From the NCBI GenBank assembly GCA_016716435.1, contig JADJWI010000008.1, forward strand, positions 1,121,501-1,185,500: DNA of 64,000 nt, in the 5' to 3' direction. The notes below the pieces were generated by a model. The model ran no database searches and was not told the origin of the DNA. It was given only the letters and a program-made list of their open reading frames with translations. This stretch comes from Acidobacteriota bacterium. GTDB lineage: Bacteria > Acidobacteriota > Blastocatellia > Pyrinomonadales > Pyrinomonadaceae. Shown here piece after piece: positions 52,009-59,959 of the stretch. Each line of letters begins with the position of its first letter. Positions within the stretch are counted from its first letter, which is position 1. A program made the translations under genes and the position numbers.

Positions 52009-53406
52009 ATGCCGATATATTTAAGCGGAGAAACAGACCTGAAAGAAGCGACGCCGAGGCTCGATGATATGACGCCGCGGCAGATAGTTGCCGAGCTGGA
52101 TAAATACGTCGTCGGTCAGGCTGCGGCAAAGCGTGCCGTCGCGGTCGCATTGCGAAACCGGATCCGCAGGCAGAAACTACCGGCCGAGATCGCTCGCGAT
52201 GTGCTGCCGAAAAACATCCTGATGATCGGCTCGACCGGCGTCGGCAAGACGGAGATCGCCCGAAGGCTTGCCCGCATTGCCGATTCGCCGTTCGTTAAGA
52301 TCGAAGCCTCAAAATTTACCGAGGTCGGCTATGTCGGCCGCGATGTCGAAAGCATGATCCGCGACCTAGCGGACGCCGCCGTTGAAATGGCGAAGCAGGC
52401 TGCATATGACGACGTTCTGCCGCGGGCCGAGGAGAACACAGAAGAGGTTTTGCTTGATGTGCTTCTGCCGCGGACGGATCTTGGATATTCATCAACGCCG
52501 GACACAACCGACGCCGAAGCCCGCCACACCCGGACTCGAGAAAAGCTTCGCGAGCAGCTCCGCCGCGGCGACCTCGACGACCGGCTGATCGAAATGGACA
52601 CGCAGGAGAAGCCGAACACGACCATTGATTTCATCGGCGGCCAGGGGATGGAAGAAATGGGTGTGAACATAAAAGACATGTTCGGCAACCTCTTTCCTAG
52701 CAAGACCGTCCGGCGAAAGATGAAGGTCGCAGAGGCCCGCAAATACGTGCTCCGCGAACAGCAGGAATTGCTCATTGATAGCGAACAGGTCACTCGCTCT
52801 GCCCTTGATAAAGCACAAAACTCGGGCATCGTTTTCCTTGACGAGATCGACAAGATCGCCGGACGCGAGGCCTCAAGCGGGCCCGACGTTTCTCGCGAGG
52901 GAGTCCAGCGCGACCTGTTGCCGATCGTAGAAGGAACGAATGTGAACACCCGCTACGGGATGATCAGCACCGAGCATATTCTGTTCATCGCGGCCGGAGC
53001 TTTTCACGTCGCAAAGCCCTCGGACCTGATCCCGGAGTTGCAGGGCCGTTTCCCGATCCGGGTCGAACTTGAAGCGCTGACGGTCGAGGACCTGGAACGC
53101 GTTTTGACGCAGCCTAAGAACTCGTTGATCAAGCAATATCAGGCACTCTTAAGCACTGAGGGCATTGAACTTAGCTTTACCGAAGACGCGGTCCGCAGGC
53201 TTGCCGAGATGACGGCCGAGATAAACAAGGTCACGGAAAATATCGGTGCCCGCCGGCTGCATACGCTGGTCGAAAAACTGCTCGAGGAGATAAGCTTTGA
53301 GGGCAGCGAGATAGAGGAAAAAGTACAGAACATCGATGCTGCTTATGTTGAAGCTCGGTTAAGCGGCCTGATCGCGAACGAGGATATTCAGAACTATATT
53401 CTTTAG
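52009..53406 (+). CDS. hslU: ATPase subunit HslU
   Basis: AAA+ unfoldase partner of HslV, 465 residues. TPRQIVAELDKYVVGQAAAKRAVAVALRNR opens the protein. Walker A is in LMIGSTGVGKTEIARRLARI, the pore-loop region is KFTEVGYVGRDVESMIRDL, and Walker B is SGIVFLDEIDKIAGRE. The intermediate domain lies near residues 110-240, and the C-terminus ENEDIQNYIL-like tail docks into HslV. Order and spacing with hslV are the usual ones. The next gene begins at the base after the stop. Confidence 0.97.
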   Translation: MPIYLSGETDLKEATPRLDDMTPRQIVAELDKYVVGQAAAKRAVAVALRNRIRRQKLPAEIARDVLPKNILMIGSTGVGKTEIARRLARIADSPFVKIEASKFTEVGYVGRDVESMIRDLADAAVEMAKQAAYDDVLPRAEENTEEVLLDVLLPRTDLGYSSTPDTTDAEARHTRTREKLREQLRRGDLDDRLIEMDTQEKPNTTIDFIGGQGMEEMGVNIKDMFGNLFPSKTVRRKMKVAEARKYVLREQQELLIDSEQVTRSALDKAQNSGIVFLDEIDKIAGREASSGPDVSREGVQRDLLPIVEGTNVNTRYGMISTEHILFIAAGAFHVAKPSDLIPELQGRFPIRVELEALTVEDLERVLTQPKNSLIKQYQALLSTEGIELSFTEDAVRRLAEMTAEINKVTENIGARRLHTLVEKLLEEISFEGSEIEEKVQNIDAAYVEARLSGLIANEDIQNYIL

Positions 53407-54528
53407 ATGAAAGCTCGAAACGCTGAAAGATCGATCTGCCTGAGACGCGAAAGACGCGGGCTTGTGGCCGTGGTCACGCTGCTCGCGGCGGTTGCTGTTT
53501 TTTCGGCGGCATGCGGTAAGCGTACGCCGCCGCTCCCGCCGAAGGAACGAGTTACGCAGCGAGCTGAGATCAACGGGTTTCAGCGTGGAAATGAAGTGAT
53601 ACTTTCGTGGCAAATGCCGGCCCGGAACGAATCGCCCTCGAGCGTGCTGAACATCAGCCGTATCGACGTTTACCGCCTGGCCGAGCCGCTCACCGCGCCG
53701 CAATCGATCAGCGAGGACGATTTTGCCTCGAGGGCGATCATCGTGGCGGCCCTAAAGATCGAAGACGGCGATTTTGGCCTTAAGCAGTTTACTTATCGCG
53801 ATTCGCTGCAGTTCGCCGGTCAGCCGGTGCGGCTGCGTTATGCGGTGCGTTACGTTAATGCTTCCGGGCAGAAAGCTGCCTTTTCGAACTTCTTTCTGCT
53901 CGAACCCGCGTCAAAGGTCGCAAAGGCTCCGACCGTTCTGCAAACCGAACTATCTCAAGAGGATGTGCGGCTGACCTGGGAAGCCCCGGCGGCGAATATC
54001 GACGAGACCACGCCGCCTAACATTATCGGCTACAACGTTTACCGCTCTGAATCGCGGGAAGCGGCGGCCAAGCTTCTCAATCAGCGGCCGATAGCGGATC
54101 CGGATTTTCGAGACACGACCTTTGAATTTGAGAAGAGCTATTTTTACTTTGTCCGGACGGTCTCGCTCGGCACCGGCGGCGAATCGGTTGAAAGCTCGGC
54201 GTCAAGCATTATCGAGATAAGCCCGAAGGATACCTTCCCGCCGAGTGCTCCGCGGTCGATAACCATCGCGGCCTCGCCGGCCTCGATCTCGATCTTTTTC
54301 CCGGCGAACCCGGAGAACGATGTGGTAGGTTACACGATCTATCGCTCGGAAGATTCTAATGCACCGCTCGACCGCTGGACGCGTGTTTCGCCTGAATTAC
54401 TTGAGAGGACGACGTTCGAGGACACGAGGGTCGAGAGCAGCAAGACCTATTATTACTACATTACCGCCACGGACCGATTTAAAAACATCAGCCAGCGGAG
54501 CGAGGTCGTAAGCGAGCGGGTTCCTTAA
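53407..54528 (+). CDS. Lipoprotein with fibronectin type III-like domains
   Basis: 373 residues. A basic N-terminus and hydrophobic VAVVTLLAAVAVFSAACG give a lipobox with Cys36, followed by KRTPPLPP. The body shows three FN3-like beta domains. Their marks are VILSWQMPARNES and VYRLAEP; VRLTWEAPAAN with GYNVYRSESREA and YFYFVRTVS; and VGYTIYRSEDSNAP with KTYYYYITATDRFKNIS. It is probably anchored to a membrane, facing the periplasm, as a binding or scaffold protein. It begins directly after the hslU stop, so it may be cotranscribed. Specific role unknown. Confidence 0.85.
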   Translation: MKARNAERSICLRRERRGLVAVVTLLAAVAVFSAACGKRTPPLPPKERVTQRAEINGFQRGNEVILSWQMPARNESPSSVLNISRIDVYRLAEPLTAPQSISEDDFASRAIIVAALKIEDGDFGLKQFTYRDSLQFAGQPVRLRYAVRYVNASGQKAAFSNFFLLEPASKVAKAPTVLQTELSQEDVRLTWEAPAANIDETTPPNIIGYNVYRSESREAAAKLLNQRPIADPDFRDTTFEFEKSYFYFVRTVSLGTGGESVESSASSIIEISPKDTFPPSAPRSITIAASPASISIFFPANPENDVVGYTIYRSEDSNAPLDRWTRVSPELLERTTFEDTRVESSKTYYYYITATDRFKNISQRSEVVSERVP

Positions 54529-54562
54529 GCGGTTAAGCCTTGGTTGGATTTAATGCGCTTGC

Positions 54563-54584
54563 CTCTGCGTTATCAGACGCAGAG
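54563..54584. repeat. Perfect hairpin containing the dispersed motif TTATCAGACGCA
   Basis: Arms CTCTGCGT and ACGCAGAG with loop TATCAG, in the 78-bp gap between the FN3 lipoprotein gene and the FAH gene. The same 12-mer occurs at three other places in this window. No T-run follows directly, so terminator function is doubtful. Confidence 0.65.
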
Positions 54585-54606
54585 CGTACTTTAAGCACTT
54601 TGCTAT

Positions 54607-55254
54607 ATGAAGATCGAGATAAAAGAGGACTACTTACCGTCTAAGATCGTTTGCGTTGGCCGCAATTATGCCGATCATGCTGCCGAGCTTGGCAACGAGG
54701 TGCCCAAAGCACCGCTGCTATTCCTTAAAGCACCTTCCTCGCTTATCCGCGACGGCGAAGCGATCGTAATCCCGCCGCAATCCGAAAGGGTTGAGCATGA
54801 GGCGGAGCTGGCGATAGTGATGAAAGAACGGGCAAACGACCTATCGGACGATGACGACGTCCTCAAGTATATCCTCGGGTTTACTTGCTTAAATGATGTG
54901 ACTGCGAGAGATATACAGCGGGCCGATGTTCAGTTCACACGGGGAAAATCGTTTGACACCTTTTGCCCGATCGGCCCGCAGATCGAGACCGAACTAGACG
55001 TTGCTGATATCGAGGTGCAGTGCCGCGTTAATGGTGAAGTGCGGCAAACTGGGCGAACTTCGCAGATGGTCTTCCCTGTCGAGTTCCTGGTCCGGTATAT
55101 CTCGCGGCAGATGACGCTGATGCCCGGCGACGTGATCGCGACCGGAACACCAGCCGGTGTTTCCCAACTTCATCCGGGTGACGTCTGCGAGGTCATAATC
55201 GAAGGGATCGGAACACTCAGCAATCCCGTTATCGCAAAACCCGCACAGCCTTAA
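54607..55254 (+). CDS. Fumarylacetoacetate hydrolase family protein
   Basis: 215 residues, FAH C-terminal fold. IVCVGRNYADHAAELG is the usual opening. EHEAELAIVMKERAND holds the metal-binding Glu residues, GFTCLNDVTARDIQR with Asp is next, then FDTFCPIGP and GDVIATGTPAGVSQLHPGD. These enzymes act on 2-oxo-hept-3-ene-dioates, acylpyruvates or oxaloacetate; the neighbours do not decide. Its 3' end overlaps the convergent hypothetical gene by 4 bp. Confidence 0.92.
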   Translation: MKIEIKEDYLPSKIVCVGRNYADHAAELGNEVPKAPLLFLKAPSSLIRDGEAIVIPPQSERVEHEAELAIVMKERANDLSDDDDVLKYILGFTCLNDVTARDIQRADVQFTRGKSFDTFCPIGPQIETELDVADIEVQCRVNGEVRQTGRTSQMVFPVEFLVRYISRQMTLMPGDVIATGTPAGVSQLHPGDVCEVIIEGIGTLSNPVIAKPAQP

Positions 55255-55661
55255 CCCTCATCGTCATCCGCGACGCCGATATAGGCGATGAACTCGCTGT
55301 GGTGACCGGCGATCTCCGAACTTTGCTGAAGTGCCGATTGGTACTTTGCCGCGAAATACTCGTCCGACTCCATCTCCACAACGGCCTTGAGCCGCCCGAG
55401 ATGCTCATCGACCACCTCGTCGCTAATTCCGTCCTTGGCCGCAAACAATTCATCGACCTCAACGATCGCCGTCGAAAACCGCCGGAGCCACTGAAAGTCC
55501 GGATCGTTAAGCAGCATCCCCAGGAACATATTGGGTGTGATCGGACCGTGAATTCCTTCCGCGAATTCCTTTTCGCGATCGATAAGCGATTTGTGGAGCC
55601 GGAGCAGTACTTGGCGTGCGGCTTTAAGCTTTTCTACGTTGTTCACGAAACAATCGTACAC
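55251..55661 (-). CDS. Hypothetical helical protein
   Basis: Up to 136 residues from a GTG at 55661; a second GTG six codons in (MNNVEKLKAARQVLL) is an equally good start. Mostly helical: QVLLRLHKSLIDREKEFAEGIHGPITPNMFLGMLLNDPDFQWLRRFSTAIVEVDELFAAKD. No motif recognised. It shares the intergenic region holding the operator array with the divergent MarR gene, so it may be controlled with it. Confidence 0.7.
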   Translation of the reverse strand: MYDCFVNNVEKLKAARQVLLRLHKSLIDREKEFAEGIHGPITPNMFLGMLLNDPDFQWLRRFSTAIVEVDELFAAKDGISDEVVDEHLGRLKAVVEMESDEYFAAKYQSALQQSSEIAGHHSEFIAYIGVADDDEG

Positions 55662-55678
55662 GATTCAATTATTTAAGC

Positions 55679-55756
55679 GTAGCCCGCTAACGTTTGATAA
55701 TTAGCACGCTAATCAGTTATTATTAGCTCGCTAATTATCATTGATTAGCCAGCAAA
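55679..55756. promoter_or_regulatory. Operator-like array: four TTAGCNNGCTAA palindromes at 22-bp period
   Basis: Sites begin at 55679 (GTAGCCCGCTAA, one mismatch), 55701 (TTAGCACGCTAA, perfect), 55723 (TTAGCTCGCTAA, perfect) and 55745 (TTAGCCAGCAAA, one mismatch). Starts are exactly 22 bp apart, about two helical turns, with AT-rich spacers. The array ends 44 bp before the marR ATG. A TATTATATAG stretch right after the last site could be the -10 region. The likely binder is the MarR protein encoded downstream. Confidence 0.8.
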
Positions 55757-55800
55757 TATTATATAGTGAGGCTGCAAATCATTGTGTTTAAGGTGGCTAA

Positions 55801-56247
55801 ATGAAATTTGAAGATACAGTAAGCCATTTGCTTTCGAGGGTCGCGACCGCACATAAAGCTCATCTCGAGAAGCGCCTTGCCGCCGTCGGACTCCACGGCG
55901 GGCAGCTCTCGGTGCTGTTTGAGCTATGGCGGCGCGATGGTCGTCGACAGGTGGACCTCGCCCGCGAGATCGGCCTGGCAACGCCGACGGTGAACAAGAT
56001 CCTCGGCGGGATGATCGAGGTCGGGCTAGTTGACCGGACACGGCTTGAGGACGATGCCCGTGCGACCCGAATTTACTTGACCGATGAAGGGCATGCTATG
56101 CGGGCGAAGGTCGAGGAGGTCTGGCTTGAGGTGGAGGAGGAACTGCTCTCTGAGTTCACGGAGTCAGAGAGATTGATTCTTTTTTCCCTGCTTACGAAGG
56201 TCCGGAACTACTACTTCGGTATTGATCCCGACCAAGTGGACGATTGA
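55801..56247 (+). CDS. MarR-family transcriptional regulator
   Basis: 148 residues with a winged helix-turn-helix core. Visible parts are LHGGQLSVLFELWRRDGRRQVDLAREIGLATPTVNKILGGMIEVGLVDRTRLEDDARATRIYLTDEGHAMRAKVEEVW, in which DDARATRIYLT is the wing. Terminal helices form the dimer interface. The ligand is unknown. The four operator-like palindromes upstream point to autoregulation and control of the divergent gene at 55251-55661. Confidence 0.9.
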   Translation: MKFEDTVSHLLSRVATAHKAHLEKRLAAVGLHGGQLSVLFELWRRDGRRQVDLAREIGLATPTVNKILGGMIEVGLVDRTRLEDDARATRIYLTDEGHAMRAKVEEVWLEVEEELLSEFTESERLILFSLLTKVRNYYFGIDPDQVDD

Positions 56248-56324
56248 TTCTGGATTGCCGCGGCGATTCGGTATAGAATCGTGCTAATCGTACGGAACCT
56301 GCACTCCTCGGAGGAAAACAAAAA

Positions 56325-56774
56325 ATGAAGATACTTTTAGCGACCGACGGCTCAAAGCAGAGCGAAGCCGCCATCGACATGCTCAAGAATTTCTCGTTCA
56401 AAGCGACTGACGAAATGAAGATCGTCAGCGTCGTCGATATGGCCGTCCCGATGGCCATCGACATTTATGGCGGCTATCTTCCGGATACGACCGAAATGGA
56501 AAAGACGGCCCGCGAACACGCTGAAAAGGTGCTTTCGGAAACCTGCGAGCGGCTTGAGGGCATCTGCACAAATCTAACTGTCACGAGCGATGTGCTATTT
56601 GGTTCGCCTGAAAGCCGTATTGTTGAAACGGCCGAAGAATGGGGCGCGGACCTGATCGTCGTAGGCTCGCACGGCTATAGCCGTTGGGAGCGGCTGCTTC
56701 TTGGCTCGGTTTCGCAGTCGGTCGTGCATCATGCGCCGTGTTCGGTGATGGTGGTTCGCCCGCCGGCGGAATAA
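56325..56774 (+). CDS. Universal stress protein (UspA family)
   Basis: 149 residues. MKILLATDGSKQSEAAI at the start and DLIVVGSHGYSRWERLLLGSVSQSVVHHAPCSVMVVR at the end. The latter contains the ATP-binding G-x2-G-x9-G-(S/T) pattern, so this is an ATP-binding type. GGAGG precedes the ATG. It overlaps the DUF402 gene by one base (TAATG), so the two are coupled. Confidence 0.93.
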   Translation: MKILLATDGSKQSEAAIDMLKNFSFKATDEMKIVSVVDMAVPMAIDIYGGYLPDTTEMEKTAREHAEKVLSETCERLEGICTNLTVTSDVLFGSPESRIVETAEEWGADLIVVGSHGYSRWERLLLGSVSQSVVHHAPCSVMVVRPPAE

Positions 56775-57271
56775 TGACGCCGGGAAGCACGATCGAGGTC
56801 GTTTCGCTTGAGTGGGACAGAAACGTCCGGCGACGGTGGCTTTGCGAACTGATCAAGGCAGAAAACGTCTTGATCGAGTTGAAAGGTGAATTTGATCGTG
56901 ATGTCGAGCATCCGTCACTGGGCCTCATCGAGAAGGGTACGGTTTCGGCCGAGTATTTCTGGCTCGATCGGCCTTATAACATCTTCGCCTTCACCCGGCC
57001 CGACGGGAATTTCCGTAACTGGTATTGCAATGTCTCTTTACTGCCGCAATTTGAAGGCAGCACTTTAAGTTTTGTCGATCTTGAGCTGGATGTCCTGATC
57101 TGGCCAGGACAAGCACCACTTGTTCTTGACCGAGACGACTTAGAGGTATTGTCTAAGCGTTTAGACACGACCGGGACAATGAAGGTGCTGGCTGAAGACG
57201 GACTCGCTAATTTATTGCAGCATATAGAGTTTAAGCACTATCCATTTTCCCTGCTTGAGGGTAAACCTTAA
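56774..57271 (+). CDS. DUF402 domain protein
   Basis: 165 residues from the ATG at 56774, which overlaps the usp stop; a longer frame from 56684 lies inside usp. LIEKGTVSAEYFWLDRPYNIFAF, NFRNWYCNVSLLPQFEGSTLSFVDLELDVLIWPGQAPLVLDRDDLEVL follows the DUF402 pattern (YxN-like strand, DLxLDVxxxPxG, lDrdEl). Some DUF402 proteins are nucleoside phosphatases or RNA-linked; the residues here do not settle which. Its end overlaps the convergent FHA gene by 4 bp. Confidence 0.85.
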   Translation: MTPGSTIEVVSLEWDRNVRRRWLCELIKAENVLIELKGEFDRDVEHPSLGLIEKGTVSAEYFWLDRPYNIFAFTRPDGNFRNWYCNVSLLPQFEGSTLSFVDLELDVLIWPGQAPLVLDRDDLEVLSKRLDTTGTMKVLAEDGLANLLQHIEFKHYPFSLLEGKP

Positions 57272-58242
57272 CTTCTCGGCTGTACTCTCAAAACGTAACT
57301 GCAGACAACGAGATTCGTTCCCGGTGTAAGCGGAACGAGTTGGCCTTCGGGCAGTTCATATCCTCCGATCGAAGCCGGATTCTTGCCCAGGTTTACGGCC
57401 CAGTACTTTCCTTGGCCATCCATTGCGACCTTGAGGTGCTGGCGGCTGACCTCAGCATCGCCGGTGAGTGCTACGTCTACCGGCCGGGACCGCGACCCGC
57501 GTCCGACGGTCACCTCCGGGCTATAGATCGGCAAAACGCTCTGTCGAACGCCGCCACGCCATATCTCAAGCTTATAAAGCTCCGTCGCCCGCGGCCGGAC
57601 GTTTGTCATTACCTCGCCATCATCGGAGCGGACGACCGGCAGCTTCACTGCGGTCGGTTGCTGCGTCGGGTCGAACGGTTTGGGTTGCTGAGCTGGCTGC
57701 CGCGGCGGCACATATGCCGGCGCGGGCGGTGGTTGAGCCTGTTTCGGTTGGCGAGAAGATATTTGACCCAGTGACGGGTTCGTATCCAGAGCCTGAGGGC
57801 GTTTAAGCACCCCGGTTTTCGAGGATTCCGAATCCTCCCAACTATGCATCACTCGAACTTTGCCTTGCTCAAGAGTGCCATCAACCCTGAGTTGAATGAC
57901 AAACGATCGCGTCTCGAGTTTCTTCTTTCCGGCGATCTCGCGGGCCCGCTCGGCGAGTATGTGGTAAAGGCCCTGCTCCAACCCCCGACGCTTTATGCCG
58001 TGCCATTCCTTATCATCGGCTTCGCTCAGGAATACATTGTATTCGGTCGGAATAATGGTCGTTCCCTGCGGGAGCGGCAGCATTTCACGCTGAATGATGG
58101 CCTCGATCTCGCGGGCGATGGTCACGACAAATTCCTCAGCCTCGCTCCGCGGTTTTACCTGCGCGTTGCGGGCCGCTTCCTCGAGGACGAGTTCGGCGGT
58201 TTCGCCGTCTATCCAACGCCTGACTTTTTCCAGTACTCCCAA
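57268..58242 (-). CDS. DUF3662-FHA domain protein (FhaA-like)
   Basis: 324 residues. An N-terminal DUF3662/FhaA_N domain (about 1-120) reads VVTIAREIEAIIQREMLPLPQGTTIIPTEYNVFLSEAD. A Pro/Gln-rich linker with many PP and Q repeats follows. The FHA domain at the C-terminus shows VTVGRGSRSRPVDVALTGDAEVSRQHLKV, holding the phosphothreonine-binding Arg, Ser and His residues. In Actinobacteria FhaA binds phosphorylated partners of PknB. Here the kinase gene lies 18 bp upstream on the same strand, so the same pairing is likely. Confidence 0.92.
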   Translation of the reverse strand: MGVLEKVRRWIDGETAELVLEEAARNAQVKPRSEAEEFVVTIAREIEAIIQREMLPLPQGTTIIPTEYNVFLSEADDKEWHGIKRRGLEQGLYHILAERAREIAGKKKLETRSFVIQLRVDGTLEQGKVRVMHSWEDSESSKTGVLKRPQALDTNPSLGQISSRQPKQAQPPPAPAYVPPRQPAQQPKPFDPTQQPTAVKLPVVRSDDGEVMTNVRPRATELYKLEIWRGGVRQSVLPIYSPEVTVGRGSRSRPVDVALTGDAEVSRQHLKVAMDGQGKYWAVNLGKNPASIGGYELPEGQLVPLTPGTNLVVCSYVLRVQPRS

Positions 58243-58260
58243 GCTTTTACCTCTTCAAAG

Positions 58261-59802
58261 TTATTCTACATCGACAAAGCGGCCGTTCAACCAGCCCTTG
58301 CCGCTCGCGAGCTCCTCGCGGCGTTCCCTTCCCTGCTTCACTATCTCGACCTGATACCAATTATTGCTTTCGCGCTTCAGCACACGAACCTCTGAGCCGC
58401 GTGTTACAAGCCCGATGATCGGCGTATTCGCACTCGGCCCCTGGCGGAGGTTTACGTCGGTATTTGTAATTCCGACCGGAACCGAGGCCAGCGGATTTTG
58501 AAATGCCGGAATCAGCCCAAGACCCTGCAAATACACGCTCGTGCCATAAAGCCCAATGCCGAAAAACACAAGAACAACCGCGGCGAGAACGGCCTTTCTC
58601 AAGCGGCTTGACCGTCGGCGTGCGTGCCCGACCGGGTTCGCCGCCGGTGCGTCCAGATTAACAGAAAATCGGCCATTTCCCTGCTGCAGCGGATGGGCAA
58701 CCCGCCCGCTGTGTCCGTTCGCCAGCGGCTCCTCGATCCGCGGCTGGTCGGCAACCGGTGCCGGCCCGCGACGCTCGGGCATCAGCGGCATTCGCAGACG
58801 AAGGTCTCGCGAGGTGTCGAACTCAGGCTTCGTCGGTGCGTTCGGCGAATAACCAAGTGCGATCTGCGGCTGCGGTATCGTATGCAGTTTCGGCCGAACG
58901 TGAGTCTCGGTCTCGCCACCGGAGATCAGACGCCGTACAGGCTCGAGGTCTGCCCAAAATTCATCCACGCTCTGATGCCGAACCGTCTCGTCCTCATCCG
59001 TTGCACGGCGGAACACGCGTTTGAGTTCGTTGGCCCACGGCTCGTTCCTCACCTGCATCGGCAGGTCGGTAAGCGGTTCGTTCGCGTAAAATCGCGGAGC
59101 CTCGCCGGTCGCAAGTGTGTAAAGCGTTTTGGCAAGCGAATAGACGTCAGCAGCAGGCGTCAGGCTTGAAGCCGGCCGGTTCGCTTCTTTGCCCGCAAAG
59201 AACGGGCTGTGCTCGGGCGGTGCGTAGATGTTGGTGCCGACGCGGGTTATCGGGGCATCTGTCGCATGGACGCGGGCCACGCCGAAATCGGCGATCTTGA
59301 CCACCTTAAGGTCGCCGCTCAGCAGCAGATTTTGCGGCTTGATGTCGCGGTGGATGACGCCCTTGGCGTGGGCATGCCGGAGCCCGGCCGAGACCTGCTC
59401 AAGATAGCCGATCGCCTCGGAAAGCTCGAGCGTCCGCTCGCGGCAGACCTTGTGCAGGTCGCCGCCGGGCATATATTCGAGGACGAGGTAATGGAACATT
59501 CGGCCATCGAGGTCGCGGGCCGTTCCGTGGCCGAGTCGGCTGATGATATTCGGATGGCGGACGCGGTCGAGAGCTATCGCCTCGTTCTGAAAGTTCTCGA
59601 CCAATGTCCGCTCGAGGTCATCATCTACGTCATCTTGAAGAAAGACGTTGAGGACCTTTATGACGACCTGCCGGTGCGGTGAATTCGGGGCCGCGATCGT
59701 ATCCGTCGCCAAAAAGATCTCGGCATAGCTACCGCGGCCGAGCCGTTCGGTGATCTCGTAACGTTTATCGAGCCTTGAGTTTACTAGCCTGAGTTCTGAC
59801 AT
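58261..59802 (-). CDS. Membrane-anchored Ser/Thr protein kinase with C-terminal SH3 domain
   Basis: 513 residues. The Hanks-type kinase shows the Gly loop LGRGSYAEIF (21-30), Lys49 in VVIKVL, the HRDIKPQN catalytic loop (151-158), and ADFGVA (171-176). A juxtamembrane region rich in Pro/Arg leads to one membrane helix (AVLAAVVLVFFGIGLYG, about 408-425). The extracellular part is a single bacterial SH3 domain (NTDVNLRQGPSANTPIIGLVTRGSEVRVLKRESNNWYQVE) ending in GKGWLNGRFVDVE. SH3 rather than PASTA repeats suggests a cell-wall or peptide signal. Operon with the FHA gene. Confidence 0.94.
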   Translation of the reverse strand: MSELRLVNSRLDKRYEITERLGRGSYAEIFLATDTIAAPNSPHRQVVIKVLNVFLQDDVDDDLERTLVENFQNEAIALDRVRHPNIISRLGHGTARDLDGRMFHYLVLEYMPGGDLHKVCRERTLELSEAIGYLEQVSAGLRHAHAKGVIHRDIKPQNLLLSGDLKVVKIADFGVARVHATDAPITRVGTNIYAPPEHSPFFAGKEANRPASSLTPAADVYSLAKTLYTLATGEAPRFYANEPLTDLPMQVRNEPWANELKRVFRRATDEDETVRHQSVDEFWADLEPVRRLISGGETETHVRPKLHTIPQPQIALGYSPNAPTKPEFDTSRDLRLRMPLMPERRGPAPVADQPRIEEPLANGHSGRVAHPLQQGNGRFSVNLDAPAANPVGHARRRSSRLRKAVLAAVVLVFFGIGLYGTSVYLQGLGLIPAFQNPLASVPVGITNTDVNLRQGPSANTPIIGLVTRGSEVRVLKRESNNWYQVEIVKQGRERREELASGKGWLNGRFVDVE

Positions 59803-59899
59803 TCTTCCCGGTGCAAGCCGATCGGATGAAAGAACGCGGTTACACCATCACAAAATATTACGACATTATATGCCCAAAGTTCGCTTCCATTCTAGAACG

Positions 59900-59935
59900 A
59901 AAAACGGCGGCTCCCTTGCGGAACCGCCGCTTTTC
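59900..59935 (-). terminator. Intrinsic terminator below the PilX-like gene
   Basis: Stem CGGCGG-C-TCC / GGA-A-CCGCCG with one mismatch and a CTTGC loop, AAAA on one side and TTTT on the other. Read on the minus strand it ends the transcript of the PilX-like gene (stop at 59960-59962). A second perfect hairpin CTAGGCA/TGCCTAG covers that stop codon (59946-59963). Confidence 0.85.
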
Positions 59936-59959
59936 GATTGGTGGCCTAGGCACTTCTGC

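Noticed and set aside
56684..56773. Longer N-terminus for the DUF402 protein
   Set aside because: It would lie wholly inside the universal stress protein gene; the ATG at 56774 overlapping the stop is the normal coupled start.
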